The notes: generated by a model from the sequence alone, not told the origin. 64,000 nucleotides of DNA from Cyclobacterium sp. (GCF_014762705.1 NZ_JABURL010000107.1:62001-126000); one strand, 5' to 3'; counted from the first letter of the stretch, positions 35,036 to 44,140 are shown. Numbers and translations: made by a program.

Positions 35036-35710
35036 ATGAGGGTGCTTTTAGTTGAAGATGAAAAATTACTGGCTGAGGAGCTGGTATTGTATTTAGGAAA
35101 AGAGCAAATGGTATGTGATTGGGCTTCCACATATGCTGAAGCCTCAGAATCACTGGCCGTCAACCAGTATGATTTTATTTTTCTGGATCTTGGCCTGCCG
35201 GATGGAGATGGCCTGGACCTGTTGGCAGAGAGCAAAACCTACCAAAAACACGCACTTGTCATCATATTGACCGCAAGGGCGGATGTTGATGACCGGGTGA
35301 GGGGATTGGAAATGGGAGCCGACGATTATCTTTCAAAACCATTTTCCTTTTTGGAATTAAAAGCCAGAATGCAGGCTATCCTAAGGAGAAAAAGTGGCTG
35401 GAATAAGGAGGAGATCAAAATTGGAGGTTTTGTACTTGACCTGGACAGTTGGATGGTAGCATTCCAGGGCGAAAAAATTCTTTTAACTAAAAAGGAGTTT
35501 AGCCTGCTGCACTTTTTATTGATTCACCCCAACAGGGTGATTAACCGTTTTCAACTGGCCGAACACATCTGGGGAGACCATATGGAGGACGATTACCAAT
35601 CCAACTATATTGATGTGCATATTAAAAACATCCGGAAGAAATTGGGCAGCTACGCTTCGGTCAAATGGCTGGAAACAGTGCGGGGAGTGGGTTATAAGAT
35701 CAAAACCTGA
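35036..35710 (+). CDS. OmpR-family response regulator
   Basis: A 224-residue regulator: receiver domain with acidic pocket (VEDEK), phospho-acceptor Asp51 in FLDLGLPDGDG, and Lys101 in DDYLSKPF, followed by an OmpR/PhoB winged helix (LTKKEFSLLHFLLIHPNRVINRFQLAEHIW; IDVHIKNIRKKLG; VRGVGYKI). It is cotranscribed with the kinase (6 bases apart). It is the natural candidate for binding the two direct-repeat sites at 33606 and 37090. Confidence 0.93.
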   Translation: MRVLLVEDEKLLAEELVLYLGKEQMVCDWASTYAEASESLAVNQYDFIFLDLGLPDGDGLDLLAESKTYQKHALVIILTARADVDDRVRGLEMGADDYLSKPFSFLELKARMQAILRRKSGWNKEEIKIGGFVLDLDSWMVAFQGEKILLTKKEFSLLHFLLIHPNRVINRFQLAEHIWGDHMEDDYQSNYIDVHIKNIRKKLGSYASVKWLETVRGVGYKIKT

Positions 35711-35716
35711 TCATAA

Positions 35717-37039
35717 ATGTACTTATCCACCAAAATGTTATTGTATAATCTCCTGGCGAAGGGGATCATTTTACTTTTCTTTTTAATGACCGGCCCATTT
35801 TTGTTGCGATATTTTGCCCTAGAGGATATCGATGCAGAATTGGAAGATAAAAGGGATCAAATACTTGATATTATCAGTCAGGATGGGATGGATGAGTTTT
35901 TTGCAGGGGATGATTCTCCGGGTGGTTTTGGCAGTTACAATATTCTGAGAGAGGAATATGTGCTTTTGGAAAAAATGGAAGAACCCTTTCTTCTGGATAG
36001 TATTTTTAATGAAGAAAGAATTCTGGATAATGTCACCGTTTCCTACAGGGTCTGCGCTTATGTTTTTTCATTTGAAGAAGAAATTTACCTGATGGAAATC
36101 GGTAAAAGTCTTGAAACCATCAATCGGATTATCGATCTAATATCAGGGATTATTTTGTCCTTGCTTCTGGCTTTTTTGGCCACTTCCTTTTTTCTGGACA
36201 ATTTTTTCAGCAAACGACTGATACAACCTTTCAAAAAAATAATCAGGGATAAAATAAGCCATATTAACGAACCTCAGCAGTTTATGCATGAGCCGGTTAA
36301 AACATCCACCAGGGATTTTAAAATGCTGGATGAGGCCATCAGCGATATGATGTGGAGAATACAAAAGGCCTTCAATCAGGAGCGCGTGTTTATTTCCCAT
36401 GCCTCACATGAACTCAGGACTCCGGTTTCGATATTACAAACCAAAATAGAGGCCTTTTTTGGCGATGAAAATTTGGATCCGCGCGAAATGGAGCGGTTGA
36501 TGGATATGCAAGAGACCATTCAGAAGTTGAAAAAGATTATCAATGCCCTGCTGCTTTTATCCAAGGTCAACAACGCACAATTTTTAAAAACAGAGACCGT
36601 TTCCCTGGATGGTTTATTGGAAGCGTTATTTGAAGAATGGCAAGCTTTGGCAAAGGGGAGATCCCTCGATTTGCATTTGGAAATCCGGGATAAATTTGCC
36701 TTCAGGCAGAGTAATGCATCCCTTTGTCATATCATGGTACAAAATGCCTTGTCAAATGCCCTTAAATATGCGTATGAAAACACCAGCATACAAATGATCG
36801 GAAAAAGGGAGCCGGCCGAATACCAAATTCATGTCATCAATGAGGGCCCTGAGATTTCCGAGGAATTGATGGAGCAGGTGGCAGCCGGTCTGGTTTTTTT
36901 GAAAGATGCCAAAAAGGAAAGTTCAGGATTTGGTTTACAGATAATTTTTAAAATTGCTGGTTTTTTGGGGGTAAAAGTTCGGGTGGAATCCAACAATACC
37001 TCTGGTACCAGATTTATTTTTTGTTTTCCAATAAATTAA
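35717..37039 (+). CDS. Sensor histidine kinase
   Basis: A 440-residue kinase. Two membrane helices (about 8-30 and 141-162) enclose a periplasmic sensor of about 110 residues with many acidic residues and an FSFEEEIYLMEIG strand. HisKA His231 in SHASHELRTPVS; then N-box NALSNALKYA, and a SGFGLQII G-box. The signal sensed is unknown; the sensor has no domain I recognise. It forms one operon with the response regulator and barrel gene. Confidence 0.92.
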   Translation: MYLSTKMLLYNLLAKGIILLFFLMTGPFLLRYFALEDIDAELEDKRDQILDIISQDGMDEFFAGDDSPGGFGSYNILREEYVLLEKMEEPFLLDSIFNEERILDNVTVSYRVCAYVFSFEEEIYLMEIGKSLETINRIIDLISGIILSLLLAFLATSFFLDNFFSKRLIQPFKKIIRDKISHINEPQQFMHEPVKTSTRDFKMLDEAISDMMWRIQKAFNQERVFISHASHELRTPVSILQTKIEAFFGDENLDPREMERLMDMQETIQKLKKIINALLLLSKVNNAQFLKTETVSLDGLLEALFEEWQALAKGRSLDLHLEIRDKFAFRQSNASLCHIMVQNALSNALKYAYENTSIQMIGKREPAEYQIHVINEGPEISEELMEQVAAGLVFLKDAKKESSGFGLQIIFKIAGFLGVKVRVESNNTSGTRFIFCFPIN

Positions 37040-37089
37040 AAGCTTGAAATCCAGAGGGTCATGTGTGTTGACCTGGTAAAGGGTCAGGA

Positions 37090-37109
37090 CTTCATTTAAA
37101 CTTCATTTT
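37090..37109 (+). promoter_or_regulatory. Direct-repeat operator, copy 2
   Basis: Identical 20-mer to 33606-33625, CTTCATTTAAACTTCATTTT, with two TTCATTT boxes 11 bases apart. It is 43 bases upstream of the DUF4382 lipoprotein start, close to where a -35-type region would lie. Confidence 0.7.
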
Positions 37110-37151
37110 ACCCTGATATACTTGTAGTGTAAAACTTAAACTTTTAAAATC

Positions 37152-37958
37152 ATGAAAAGATTAAACATTAAATTACAGGTGGCAGCCATCCTTTCCTTTT
37201 TTATATTGGTTGGCTGTAATGAGCAGGATGGTATGATGGATGGAAATGCCAGATTAAGCGTTTCCTTAATCGATGCTCCGGCAGATTATGATGAAGTATG
37301 GGTAGAGGTGCTGGCTTTGGAGGTGCAACCCCAGGGAAGTGATGAAGACGATGCATCTGCCTGGATCAGTATTGAAAATGAGTCAGTGGAGAAAAAAATT
37401 GACCTGTTGACCTTGACCGGAGGGAACGCCTTGAATTTAGGTACCGAGGAGATTCCTGCAGGCTATATTTCTCAGATCAGGCTGATATTGGGGAACGACA
37501 ACTATATCATGCAGGACGGCGACAGGATAGATTTATCCACTCCAAGTGCCCAACAGTCCGGTCTGAAACTTCAGCTGAATCAGGAATTACTGGCAGGGAT
37601 TCAATATGATCTAGTTTTAGATTTTGATGCAGCCCAATCCATCGTTAAGGCGGGAAATTCGGGACAATATATCCTTAAGCCTGTACTCAGGGTGGTAGCA
37701 GAAGGCACTGCCAGTATCAAGGGAAAAGTATCGCCTTTAGCTGCTTCATCTACTGTATTTGGTATCCAAAATGGAGACACTTTGGCTACTTTTACGGATG
37801 ATCAGGGAGATTTCATACTGAAAGGTCTTAATCAAGGAGAATATCGCGTAGAGATTCACCCCATCGAACCGTACCTGGGAGATACCTTGTTTAATGTATC
37901 CACACAATTGGGAGAGGTTACCCAACTTGAGCCTATTGATTTGATGGAAGAGGAATAA
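37152..37958 (+). CDS. DUF4382 lipoprotein
   Basis: A 268-residue lipoprotein (leader ILSFFILVGC, Cys22). A DUF4382 domain covers about residues 30-165 (RLSVSLIDAPADYDEVWVEVLALEV; GYISQIRLILGNDNYI), followed by a carboxypeptidase-regulatory-like beta domain (ASIKGKVSP...DDQGDFILKGLNQGEYRVEI). The function is unknown, though adhesion or surface display is plausible. It carries the same upstream direct-repeat site as the two-component operon, suggesting it is controlled by that system. Confidence 0.85.
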   Translation: MKRLNIKLQVAAILSFFILVGCNEQDGMMDGNARLSVSLIDAPADYDEVWVEVLALEVQPQGSDEDDASAWISIENESVEKKIDLLTLTGGNALNLGTEEIPAGYISQIRLILGNDNYIMQDGDRIDLSTPSAQQSGLKLQLNQELLAGIQYDLVLDFDAAQSIVKAGNSGQYILKPVLRVVAEGTASIKGKVSPLAASSTVFGIQNGDTLATFTDDQGDFILKGLNQGEYRVEIHPIEPYLGDTLFNVSTQLGEVTQLEPIDLMEEE

Positions 37959-37987
37959 CAAATTAAATTTAAACCACTTTTAATTGT

Positions 37988-38020
37988 CCAGCCCGGGAAT
38001 ATTTTTTGGGCTGGCTTTTT
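37988..38020 (+). terminator. Terminator after the DUF4382 gene
   Basis: CCAGCCC (37988-37994) pairs with GGGCTGG (38008-38014), followed by CTTTTTTA. It lies 30 bases after the stop. Confidence 0.75.
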
Positions 38021-38088
38021 TATTGACTCAAATGGGAATGGGATTTTGGTAAACTTTTATTTATTCCTAGTTTTGGATGCAAAAAGTT

Positions 38089-38096
38089 TATTTTTG
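38089..38096 (+). promoter_or_regulatory. -7 box of the kynurenine operon
   Basis: TATTTTTG fits TAnnTTTG and lies 39 bases before the first gene (38135). A clear -33 element at the expected spacing was not found, so this is a partial match. Confidence 0.4.
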
Positions 38097-38134
38097 TTAA
38101 CTTAATAAATCAATCAAAACGAATCTATAAAGTA

Positions 38135-38647
38135 ATGTCCATACTCCCTCCGATTAATTTTACGAAATGGATTGAAGATAACCGACACCTGTTAAAACCA
38201 CCAGTTGGGAACCAACAGATGTACCTGAAAAACGAAGACTTTATCGTCATGGTGGTTGGAGGTCCCAATGCCAGAAAGGATTACCATTACAATGAAGGAG
38301 AAGAATTTTTTTATCAGGTAGAAGGCGACATCACCCTGAAAGTGGTGGATGAAGGGCAAATGAAAGACATTACCATCAAAGAGGGGGATGTGTTTTTATT
38401 GCCTCCCAGAACCCCTCATAGTCCCAGAAGACCTGCCAACACGGTGGGTTTGGTTATTGAAAGATACCGCAAGCCTGGAGAAAAGGATGGTTTTCTGTGG
38501 TTTTGTGAAAACTGTGGGCATAAATTGTATGAAGAATATCAGGCCATCACGGACATAGTCAATCAGCTTCCCCCTATCATGGACCGGTTTTGGGCCAATC
38601 CTGAGCATACCACCTGTGAGCAATGTGGAACGGTAATGAGCAAATAA
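38135..38647 (+). CDS. nbaC: 3-hydroxyanthranilate 3,4-dioxygenase
   Basis: A 170-residue cupin that opens 3-hydroxyanthranilate with O2 on Fe(II), giving the precursor of quinolinate. Ligands His51, Glu57 and His95 (DYHYNEGEEFFYQ; PRTPHSPRR) are present, with substrate-binding Arg47 and Arg99. A C-terminal rubredoxin-like iron site has CENC (124-127) and CEQC (161-164), as in bacterial rather than human forms. It is the first gene of a three-gene kynurenine operon. Confidence 0.93.
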   Translation: MSILPPINFTKWIEDNRHLLKPPVGNQQMYLKNEDFIVMVVGGPNARKDYHYNEGEEFFYQVEGDITLKVVDEGQMKDITIKEGDVFLLPPRTPHSPRRPANTVGLVIERYRKPGEKDGFLWFCENCGHKLYEEYQAITDIVNQLPPIMDRFWANPEHTTCEQCGTVMSK

Positions 38648-38703
38648 CCCCTCCCTAAACACCCTGTTTTCTTTTTGAATAGCCTTTTCTTGTCCTACCA
38701 TTT

Positions 38704-39990
38704 ATGGATGCTGCACCCTATGTTTTAAGTCTGGAATTTGCCAGGGAGATGGATGAAAAAGATCCACTAAGGCAATTTCGGGAAAAGTTTTATATCCCTG
38801 AAAAAAATGGCCGGCCAGTCCTGTATTTTTGCGGGAATTCTCTTGGGCTACAGCCCAGAACCCTCGCTGCAAGCATTGAAAAAGACTTAAAAAAATGGGC
38901 AGAGAAAGGAGTGGATGGACATTTTGAGGGAGCTGTTCCCTGGGTGGATGCCCGAAAGCCTTCCAAGCCTATTCTGGCCAATTTATTGGGTGCACTTCCG
39001 GAGGAGGTTGTAGCCATGAATAGCCTGAGTGTCAACCTTCACCTTTTATTGGTTTCCTTTTACCGGCCAGAGGGGAAGCGATTTAAAATCCTTACAGAAG
39101 CCGGGGCCTTCCCTTCAGATCAATATATTTTGGCCTCACAGGTAGGCTACCATGGGTACCATCCGGATGAGGCCATCATAGAAATGAGCCCAAGACCGGG
39201 TGAGCATTTGCTCAGGACAAATGATATTCTTGAAAAAATCCGGGAACACCGGGATGAAATGGCTTTGGTGATGATGTCTGGAGTGCAATATTATACCGGA
39301 CAGTTTTTTGATTTGGAAGCCATCAGCAAGGAAGCCTCCTCTCATGGAATTAAGGTGGGTTTTGATTTGGCTCATGCCATTGGTAATGTGCCGCTGGCCA
39401 TGCATGACTGGGGAGTGGATTTTGCCACCTGGTGCAGCTACAAGTACCTCAACTCCGGACCCGGGAATGTTTCGGGAATTTTTGTCCACCAAAAACATGG
39501 CAAGGACAAAAATATTCCCCGATTTGCAGGTTGGTGGGGACATGATGAGGGGAAACGCTTTTTGATGGAAAAAACCTTTGACCCCATGCCCGGAGCGGAT
39601 GGCTGGTTGTTGAGCAATGACCCTGTTTTAGGTCTGGCAGCGCATCAGGCATCACTGGATATTTTTGCTGAAGCAGGCATGGAAAAAATAAGGACCAAGT
39701 CTGAACTATTGACCGGGTATTTGGAGTTTGTTATTCGTGAAACAATTGGTGGGCCAGAAGAGTTTGTATTGATAACTCCTTCAAAACCAAGTGAAAGGGG
39801 CTGTCAGCTTTCTTTGTCTCTTCATAAAGCGGGCAAAGAAATATTTGACTCCTGGACGGCAAAGGGGTTGGTAGCCGATTGGAGAAATCCCAATGTGATC
39901 AGACTCGCCCCCACACCTTTGTACAACAGTTTTCAGGATGTTTTTGCCTTCGGTAAAATGGTGCAATCATCCATGAAGGAGGGACTGTAA
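38704..39990 (+). CDS. kynU: Kynureninase
   Basis: A 428-residue PLP enzyme that cleaves kynurenine or 3-hydroxykynurenine to anthranilates and alanine. It shows FCGNSLGLQPR, ASQVGYHGYHPDE and the Schiff-base Lys247 in WCSYKYLNSGPG. Length is normal for the family. It sits between 3HAO and kmo; the operon gives kynurenine to 3-hydroxykynurenine to 3-hydroxyanthranilate to the quinolinate precursor. Confidence 0.94.
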   Translation: MDAAPYVLSLEFAREMDEKDPLRQFREKFYIPEKNGRPVLYFCGNSLGLQPRTLAASIEKDLKKWAEKGVDGHFEGAVPWVDARKPSKPILANLLGALPEEVVAMNSLSVNLHLLLVSFYRPEGKRFKILTEAGAFPSDQYILASQVGYHGYHPDEAIIEMSPRPGEHLLRTNDILEKIREHRDEMALVMMSGVQYYTGQFFDLEAISKEASSHGIKVGFDLAHAIGNVPLAMHDWGVDFATWCSYKYLNSGPGNVSGIFVHQKHGKDKNIPRFAGWWGHDEGKRFLMEKTFDPMPGADGWLLSNDPVLGLAAHQASLDIFAEAGMEKIRTKSELLTGYLEFVIRETIGGPEEFVLITPSKPSERGCQLSLSLHKAGKEIFDSWTAKGLVADWRNPNVIRLAPTPLYNSFQDVFAFGKMVQSSMKEGL

Positions 39991-40020
39991 AATCAGAAAC
40001 TCTCACAACCTATTGAATCA

Positions 40021-41376
40021 ATGAAGAAAGAAAAAATAAACTTACTGGGAGCAGGATTGATTGGTTCCCTTTTGGCCATTTACCTGAGGAAAAGAGGGTT
40101 GGATGTAGCCATTTATGAAAAAAGACAAGATTGGCGACAGGTAGATACCACAGGAGAAGGCCGTTCCATCAACATGGCTTTAAGTTACCGCGGTTGGAAA
40201 GCCCTGGAAAGAGCCGGTATTAAAGACAAAGTTATACCTTATACGCAACCCATGTATGGCAGGAGGATTCATGATGAGCATGGAGACACCTTTTTCCAGC
40301 CCTATGGAAAGGAAAATCAGGCCATTTACTCCATAAGCAGGAATGCTTTCAATAAAATACTCCTGGATGAAGCTGAGGAGCAGGGTGCATCCATTTATTT
40401 TCAACATAAGGTAGAGCAGGTAAATGTGGCCAAAAGGGAAGTTACCTTTAGCCTGGCTGATGGCTCTTCCAAAAATATAGCCGCAGAGGTATTGATCGGA
40501 TCTGATGGTGCCTATTCCGCCCTTAGAAATGCTTTCCAAAGCCAGCTGCGTTTTAATTTTAACCAACAATATGTATCACATGGCTACAAGGAACTGAGCA
40601 TTCCCGCTAATCAGGAAGGTGATTTTGCGATGGATCCGAATGCCTTACATATCTGGCCAAGGGGAAAATTCATGCTGATAGCACTTCCTAACCTGGATAA
40701 ATCTTTTACCTGTACGCTTTTTTTACCCTTTGAAGGGTATAAAGTCAGTTTCGAAAACATACATGATGAGCAGGATGTAGAACAGGTTTTCAAAACGCAT
40801 TTCAATGATGCGTATAATTTGATGCCTACTTTGCTGCATGACTTCAAGCGAAATCCCACAGCAGCGTTGATCAATACGGAATGTTACCCCTGGACAGATA
40901 ACAGTACCTTGCTGATAGGAGACGCAGCACATGCCATGGTGCCATTTTACGGGCAGGGTATGAATTGTGGTTTTGAAGACTGTTCCATTCTTGATGGGCT
41001 GATCGGCAAATATGGCACCTCTTCCTGGGACTTGGTTTTCGGGAAATTCCAAAAGGGCCGGAAACCGGATACCGATGCCATCTGCCAGTTGGCCATGGAT
41101 AATTTTGTGGAGATGAGCGATAATGTGGCCGATCCCAAATTTCTGATCAGGAAAAAAATTGAAGCCAGGTTACATGAACTTTTCCCTGAGGAATGGGTGC
41201 CACTGTACAGCATGGTGACATTCTCGGAAATGAAATATTCTGAAGCTTATGCCATTGGAAAGCTTCAGGAGAAAGTAATGGACCGGGTGATGAGTGATCC
41301 GCTGATCACCCAAAACTGGGATAGTTTGGATTATGAAGAAATTCTGCATCAGGTAGTAGTAGCAGGAGCTGTTTAA
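40021..41376 (+). CDS. kmo: Kynurenine 3-monooxygenase
   Basis: A 451-residue FAD monooxygenase. The N-terminal dinucleotide loop GAGLIGSLLAIYLRKRG, the GEGRSINMALS segment, the DG motif in LIGSDGAYSALRNAF and the GDAAHAMVPFYGQGMNCGFEDC motif are all present. It hydroxylates kynurenine using NADPH. It is the last gene of the operon, followed by a strong hairpin. No tryptophan 2,3-dioxygenase or formamidase is in the window. Confidence 0.93.
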   Translation: MKKEKINLLGAGLIGSLLAIYLRKRGLDVAIYEKRQDWRQVDTTGEGRSINMALSYRGWKALERAGIKDKVIPYTQPMYGRRIHDEHGDTFFQPYGKENQAIYSISRNAFNKILLDEAEEQGASIYFQHKVEQVNVAKREVTFSLADGSSKNIAAEVLIGSDGAYSALRNAFQSQLRFNFNQQYVSHGYKELSIPANQEGDFAMDPNALHIWPRGKFMLIALPNLDKSFTCTLFLPFEGYKVSFENIHDEQDVEQVFKTHFNDAYNLMPTLLHDFKRNPTAALINTECYPWTDNSTLLIGDAAHAMVPFYGQGMNCGFEDCSILDGLIGKYGTSSWDLVFGKFQKGRKPDTDAICQLAMDNFVEMSDNVADPKFLIRKKIEARLHELFPEEWVPLYSMVTFSEMKYSEAYAIGKLQEKVMDRVMSDPLITQNWDSLDYEEILHQVVVAGAV

Positions 41377-41404
41377 AGCGGACGATGCATCAGGGTTCGT
41401 GACA

Positions 41405-41432
41405 GCCATTCCCGACTTTGGTCGGGAATGGC
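41405..41432 (+). terminator. Hairpin after the kynurenine operon
   Basis: GCCATTCCCGAC (41405-41416) and GTCGGGAATGGC (41421-41432) form a perfect 12-bp stem with TTTG loop, 28 bases after the kmo stop; a short T-rich tail follows. Confidence 0.75.
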
Positions 41433-41570
41433 TTTATACGCAGGAAAATCAGTCACTTTGGAGCGTGAGGCTTAGCGACCTCTACGAACTTGTAATGGGA
41501 AGTGTAGCAAATGATTTTTAAGCGTTTTAGGTTCGCCGTAGAAATGCTAATGCCTACTTTCGGGTTTAAA

Positions 41571-42479
41571 TCACAGATCGGTTTTGAAGCGTTGGTTAAA
41601 TCCCCTGATGCCCTGAAGGCCACCTGTGTGAATGACCAGAATCCGGGTGCCTTTGTGAAAAGCATCCTTCCTTATCAGATCCATTAGACCAAATAGCATT
41701 TTACCTGTATATAATGGTTCGAGTGGAAGCCCGCAAGTCTCCTTAATTTCTTTAATGAATGCGATCAATTCAGGTTTGAATTTGCCATACCCGCCAAAAT
41801 GGTAAGTGGTATGAATGTCCCAAGAACAAGAAGGCCTGATCTGGTGATCCACCAAAAGCTTGCTGATTTCCTGATGGATAAATGCTCCTTTTAAAGCCGA
41901 AAAGCCCAGCACTTGCTGGTTTTGGGAAGCACTTGCCAGCAATCCGGCAAAAGTTCCCCCGGTGCCTATCGGAACAGCCACTACATCCATTAGCTTATCT
42001 TCGGGATCCAGGATTTCCCGGCTACCTTTGATGGCAAGGGCATTGGTACCTCCTTCCGGAATAATATAAACTTCACCGAATTTCAACCTGAGCTGTTCCA
42101 ATACGAATGGAGATTGTTTCTCCCGGTAATCCGTCCGGGACATGGGATACAGTTGCATGCCTTGATTTTCGGCGTCAGCCAGTGTAGGATTGAGAGGTCT
42201 TGGGATTTCGCCCCTGATCAGACCGATGGATTGCAGGCCATTTTGTGCAGCTGAAATAGCGGTTGCATGGATATGGTTTGAAAAAGCACCTCCAAAAGTC
42301 AGGATTTTGGCATATCCTCTTTCCTTAGCTGCCCGAATGTTGTGCAGTAACTTATAATGTTTGTTGCCCTGAATCACCGGATGCAAAAGATCCAGTCTTT
42401 TAACGACAACCTGTACTTGTTTTTCCCCGAGCAGAGGCAGTTGAAGGGTTTGGTAAAAGGGCAATAATTGCTTTTTCAA
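41571..42479 (-). CDS. D-cysteine desulfhydrase / ACC deaminase-like PLP enzyme
   Basis: A 302-residue PLP enzyme of fold type II: VIQGNKHYKLLHNI holds the likely PLP Lys, FGGAFSNHIHATA and PEGGTNALAIKGS bind substrate and phosphate. The family includes ACC deaminase and D-cysteine desulfhydrase; the residues that set ACC activity are not certain, so D-cysteine desulfhydrase is at least as likely. It is transcribed alone, converging with kmo. Confidence 0.8.
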   Translation of the reverse strand: MKKQLLPFYQTLQLPLLGEKQVQVVVKRLDLLHPVIQGNKHYKLLHNIRAAKERGYAKILTFGGAFSNHIHATAISAAQNGLQSIGLIRGEIPRPLNPTLADAENQGMQLYPMSRTDYREKQSPFVLEQLRLKFGEVYIIPEGGTNALAIKGSREILDPEDKLMDVVAVPIGTGGTFAGLLASASQNQQVLGFSALKGAFIHQEISKLLVDHQIRPSCSWDIHTTYHFGGYGKFKPELIAFIKEIKETCGLPLEPLYTGKMLFGLMDLIRKDAFHKGTRILVIHTGGLQGIRGFNQRFKTDL

Positions 42480-42743
42480 AGTAAATTATCCAATAATTTG
42501 ATAATAACATAAATCCGCAGTACCTGCTGACCAACAGTTGAAGCTTTTGGAGTAAAAACCCTCAGGGTTCACTCGTTTGACTTAAACCCGGTCTATATTA
42601 CAGGGCTTGGGACAAGACTGCAATAGAATTTCTCATGCAAATTTCGGGTGCAACCAACAGCTGACGATCGACAGAAACTGAAAGGTTTGTGGATTTTAAT
42701 GATAAAATACCGATTGTTTTTGATCAAATCCTAATTTTGTACC

Positions 42744-43778
42744 ATGACTGAATCCATAGACGAGGAATTACCGGAAGAGGAATCCTATTTTGAACGAATC
42801 GAATTGTTTGTTGATCCGGGGCAGCGTCCCTTACGCATAGACAAGTTCATTACAGATAAAGTAGCCAATGCTTCCCGAAACAAAGTGCAACAACGCATCA
42901 CAGATGGGGAGGTGAAAGTGAATGGCCTTTCTGTAAAATCCAATTACAAGACCAAGGCAGGGGATCTGATCAGTTTTGTCATGGAAAGGAGCAGAAAAGA
43001 TCCGGATGTGATTCCCGAGCCCATTCCTCTGGACATCCGGTATGAAGATGAGCACCTGTTGGTGGTAAGTAAACCCGCAGGTATGGTAGTGCATCCCGCC
43101 CATGGTAACTGGACGGGTACCCTGGTAAATGGATTGGCCTATTATTTCAAAAGTCTCCCTGAATTGCCCGGAAATTCAGGTCGCCCCGGGCTGGTACACC
43201 GCATAGATAAAGATACTTCCGGGCTTTTGGTGGTGGCTAAATCCGAAAAGGCAATGACTCATCTTGCCAGGCAGTTTTTTGACCACAGCATACAGCGCAG
43301 TTATCTGGCCCTGGTATGGGGAGAGATGAAAGAAGAAGAGGGAACCATTGATGTGCCCATTGGCAGGGGACTAAAGGACAGAAAGGTAATGCAGGTTTAT
43401 CCCGATGGGGATACAGGTAAATCAGCCGTCACCCATTGGAAATTGATTCAAAGGCTGAGGTATGTCAGCTTGATTGAATGTACATTGGAAACCGGAAGAA
43501 CCCATCAAATCAGGGTTCATATGAAATACCTGGGACATCCATTGTTTAATGATTCGGTGTATGGAGGGGACAAAATCAGAAAGGGGACGCAGTTTTCCAA
43601 GTATAAAACCTTTGTACAAAATTGTTTTGAACTTTTGCCAAGGCAGGCCTTGCATGCCAAATCCCTGGGATTTATCCATCCTGTTTCCGGAAAGAAGATG
43701 TTTTTTGATAGCGAAATCCCTGCAGATATGGAATCCGTTATTGAGAAATGGAAAAACTATGTTCAATATGAAAAATAA
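42744..43778 (+). CDS. RluA/RluD-family pseudouridine synthase
   Basis: A 344-residue enzyme: N-terminal S4 RNA-binding domain (RIDKFITDKVANASRNKVQQRITDGEVKVNG), then the synthase domain with catalytic Asp155 in HRIDKDTSG and TGRTHQIRVHMKYLGHPL. It is RluD-like and probably modifies 23S rRNA helix 69. A TAATTTTG -7-like box ends 4 bases before the ATG, so the message would have almost no leader. In the 264-base gap before it nothing else is seen. Confidence 0.9.
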   Translation: MTESIDEELPEEESYFERIELFVDPGQRPLRIDKFITDKVANASRNKVQQRITDGEVKVNGLSVKSNYKTKAGDLISFVMERSRKDPDVIPEPIPLDIRYEDEHLLVVSKPAGMVVHPAHGNWTGTLVNGLAYYFKSLPELPGNSGRPGLVHRIDKDTSGLLVVAKSEKAMTHLARQFFDHSIQRSYLALVWGEMKEEEGTIDVPIGRGLKDRKVMQVYPDGDTGKSAVTHWKLIQRLRYVSLIECTLETGRTHQIRVHMKYLGHPLFNDSVYGGDKIRKGTQFSKYKTFVQNCFELLPRQALHAKSLGFIHPVSGKKMFFDSEIPADMESVIEKWKNYVQYEK

Positions 43779-43897
43779 GGGGTTATTAAATTGTTAATTA
43801 AAATAATAAAAACAAGTTGCTTTTTGCCAAAAATGAATTAAACACCTTAATTAATTTTTATTTTTATAAAAAAACACATTTTTCTATAAAAAAATTT

Positions 43898-43963
43898 CTT
43901 CAAATGGAGGAATTCATTACATTTGAAGCATCAATATAATATTTGGTTTCTGTTTTAAACCAA
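43898..43963. promoter_or_regulatory. Two inverted repeats upstream of the tRNA-like gene
   Basis: CTTCAAATG (43898-43906) and CATTTGAAG (43920-43928) form a perfect 9-bp inverted repeat with a 13-base centre; GGTTT / AAACC around 43945-43961 is a second one. Both lie just upstream of the tRNA-like gene at 43986 and could be operators or an upstream hairpin. Confidence 0.4.
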
Positions 43964-43985
43964 CCATTATTTTATTGGTACTAAT

Positions 43986-44127
43986 TGTAGGATGTTGAAA
44001 TTGGCAGACAAGCCCTCCTGTCTCGGGGGTGGAGGATCCAGATTTATCTGGTGTACTGGATAAAGCACACATCGAGCTCAATGTGTTGCCTAACAGCTCC
44101 GTGGAGGTTCGAATCCTTCTCCTACAG
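43986..44127 (+). tRNA. Atypical class-II-like tRNA, GTC anticodon, 73-nt variable region
   Basis: Folds as a complete cloverleaf: acceptor TGTAGGA (43986-43992) with TCCTACA (44120-44126), all 7 pairs perfect; D stem TTG/CAA with an 11-base loop carrying GG, exactly as in tRNA-Leu; anticodon stem CCCTC/GGGGG with loop CTGTCTC; T arm GGAGG-TTCGAAT-CCTTC; discriminator G at 44127. The anticodon reads GTC (44020-44022), and C38 plus G73 fit aspartyl-tRNA identity, but position 37 is T rather than a purine and position 10 is T rather than G. The variable region (44030-44102) is 73 bases: TGGAG pairs with CTCCG, and inside it are a CCAGA-TTTA-TCTGG hairpin and a GCACACAT / ATGTGTTGC hairpin. No CCA is encoded. 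A strong terminator follows. Confidence 0.65.
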
Positions 44128-44140
44128 CAAAAGTTTTTCG

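Noticed and set aside
43986-44127. Reading this RNA as tmRNA or a tRNA with group I intron
   Set aside because: There is no tag-peptide frame or pseudoknot of tmRNA, and the 73-base insert is too short and wrongly placed for a group I intron.
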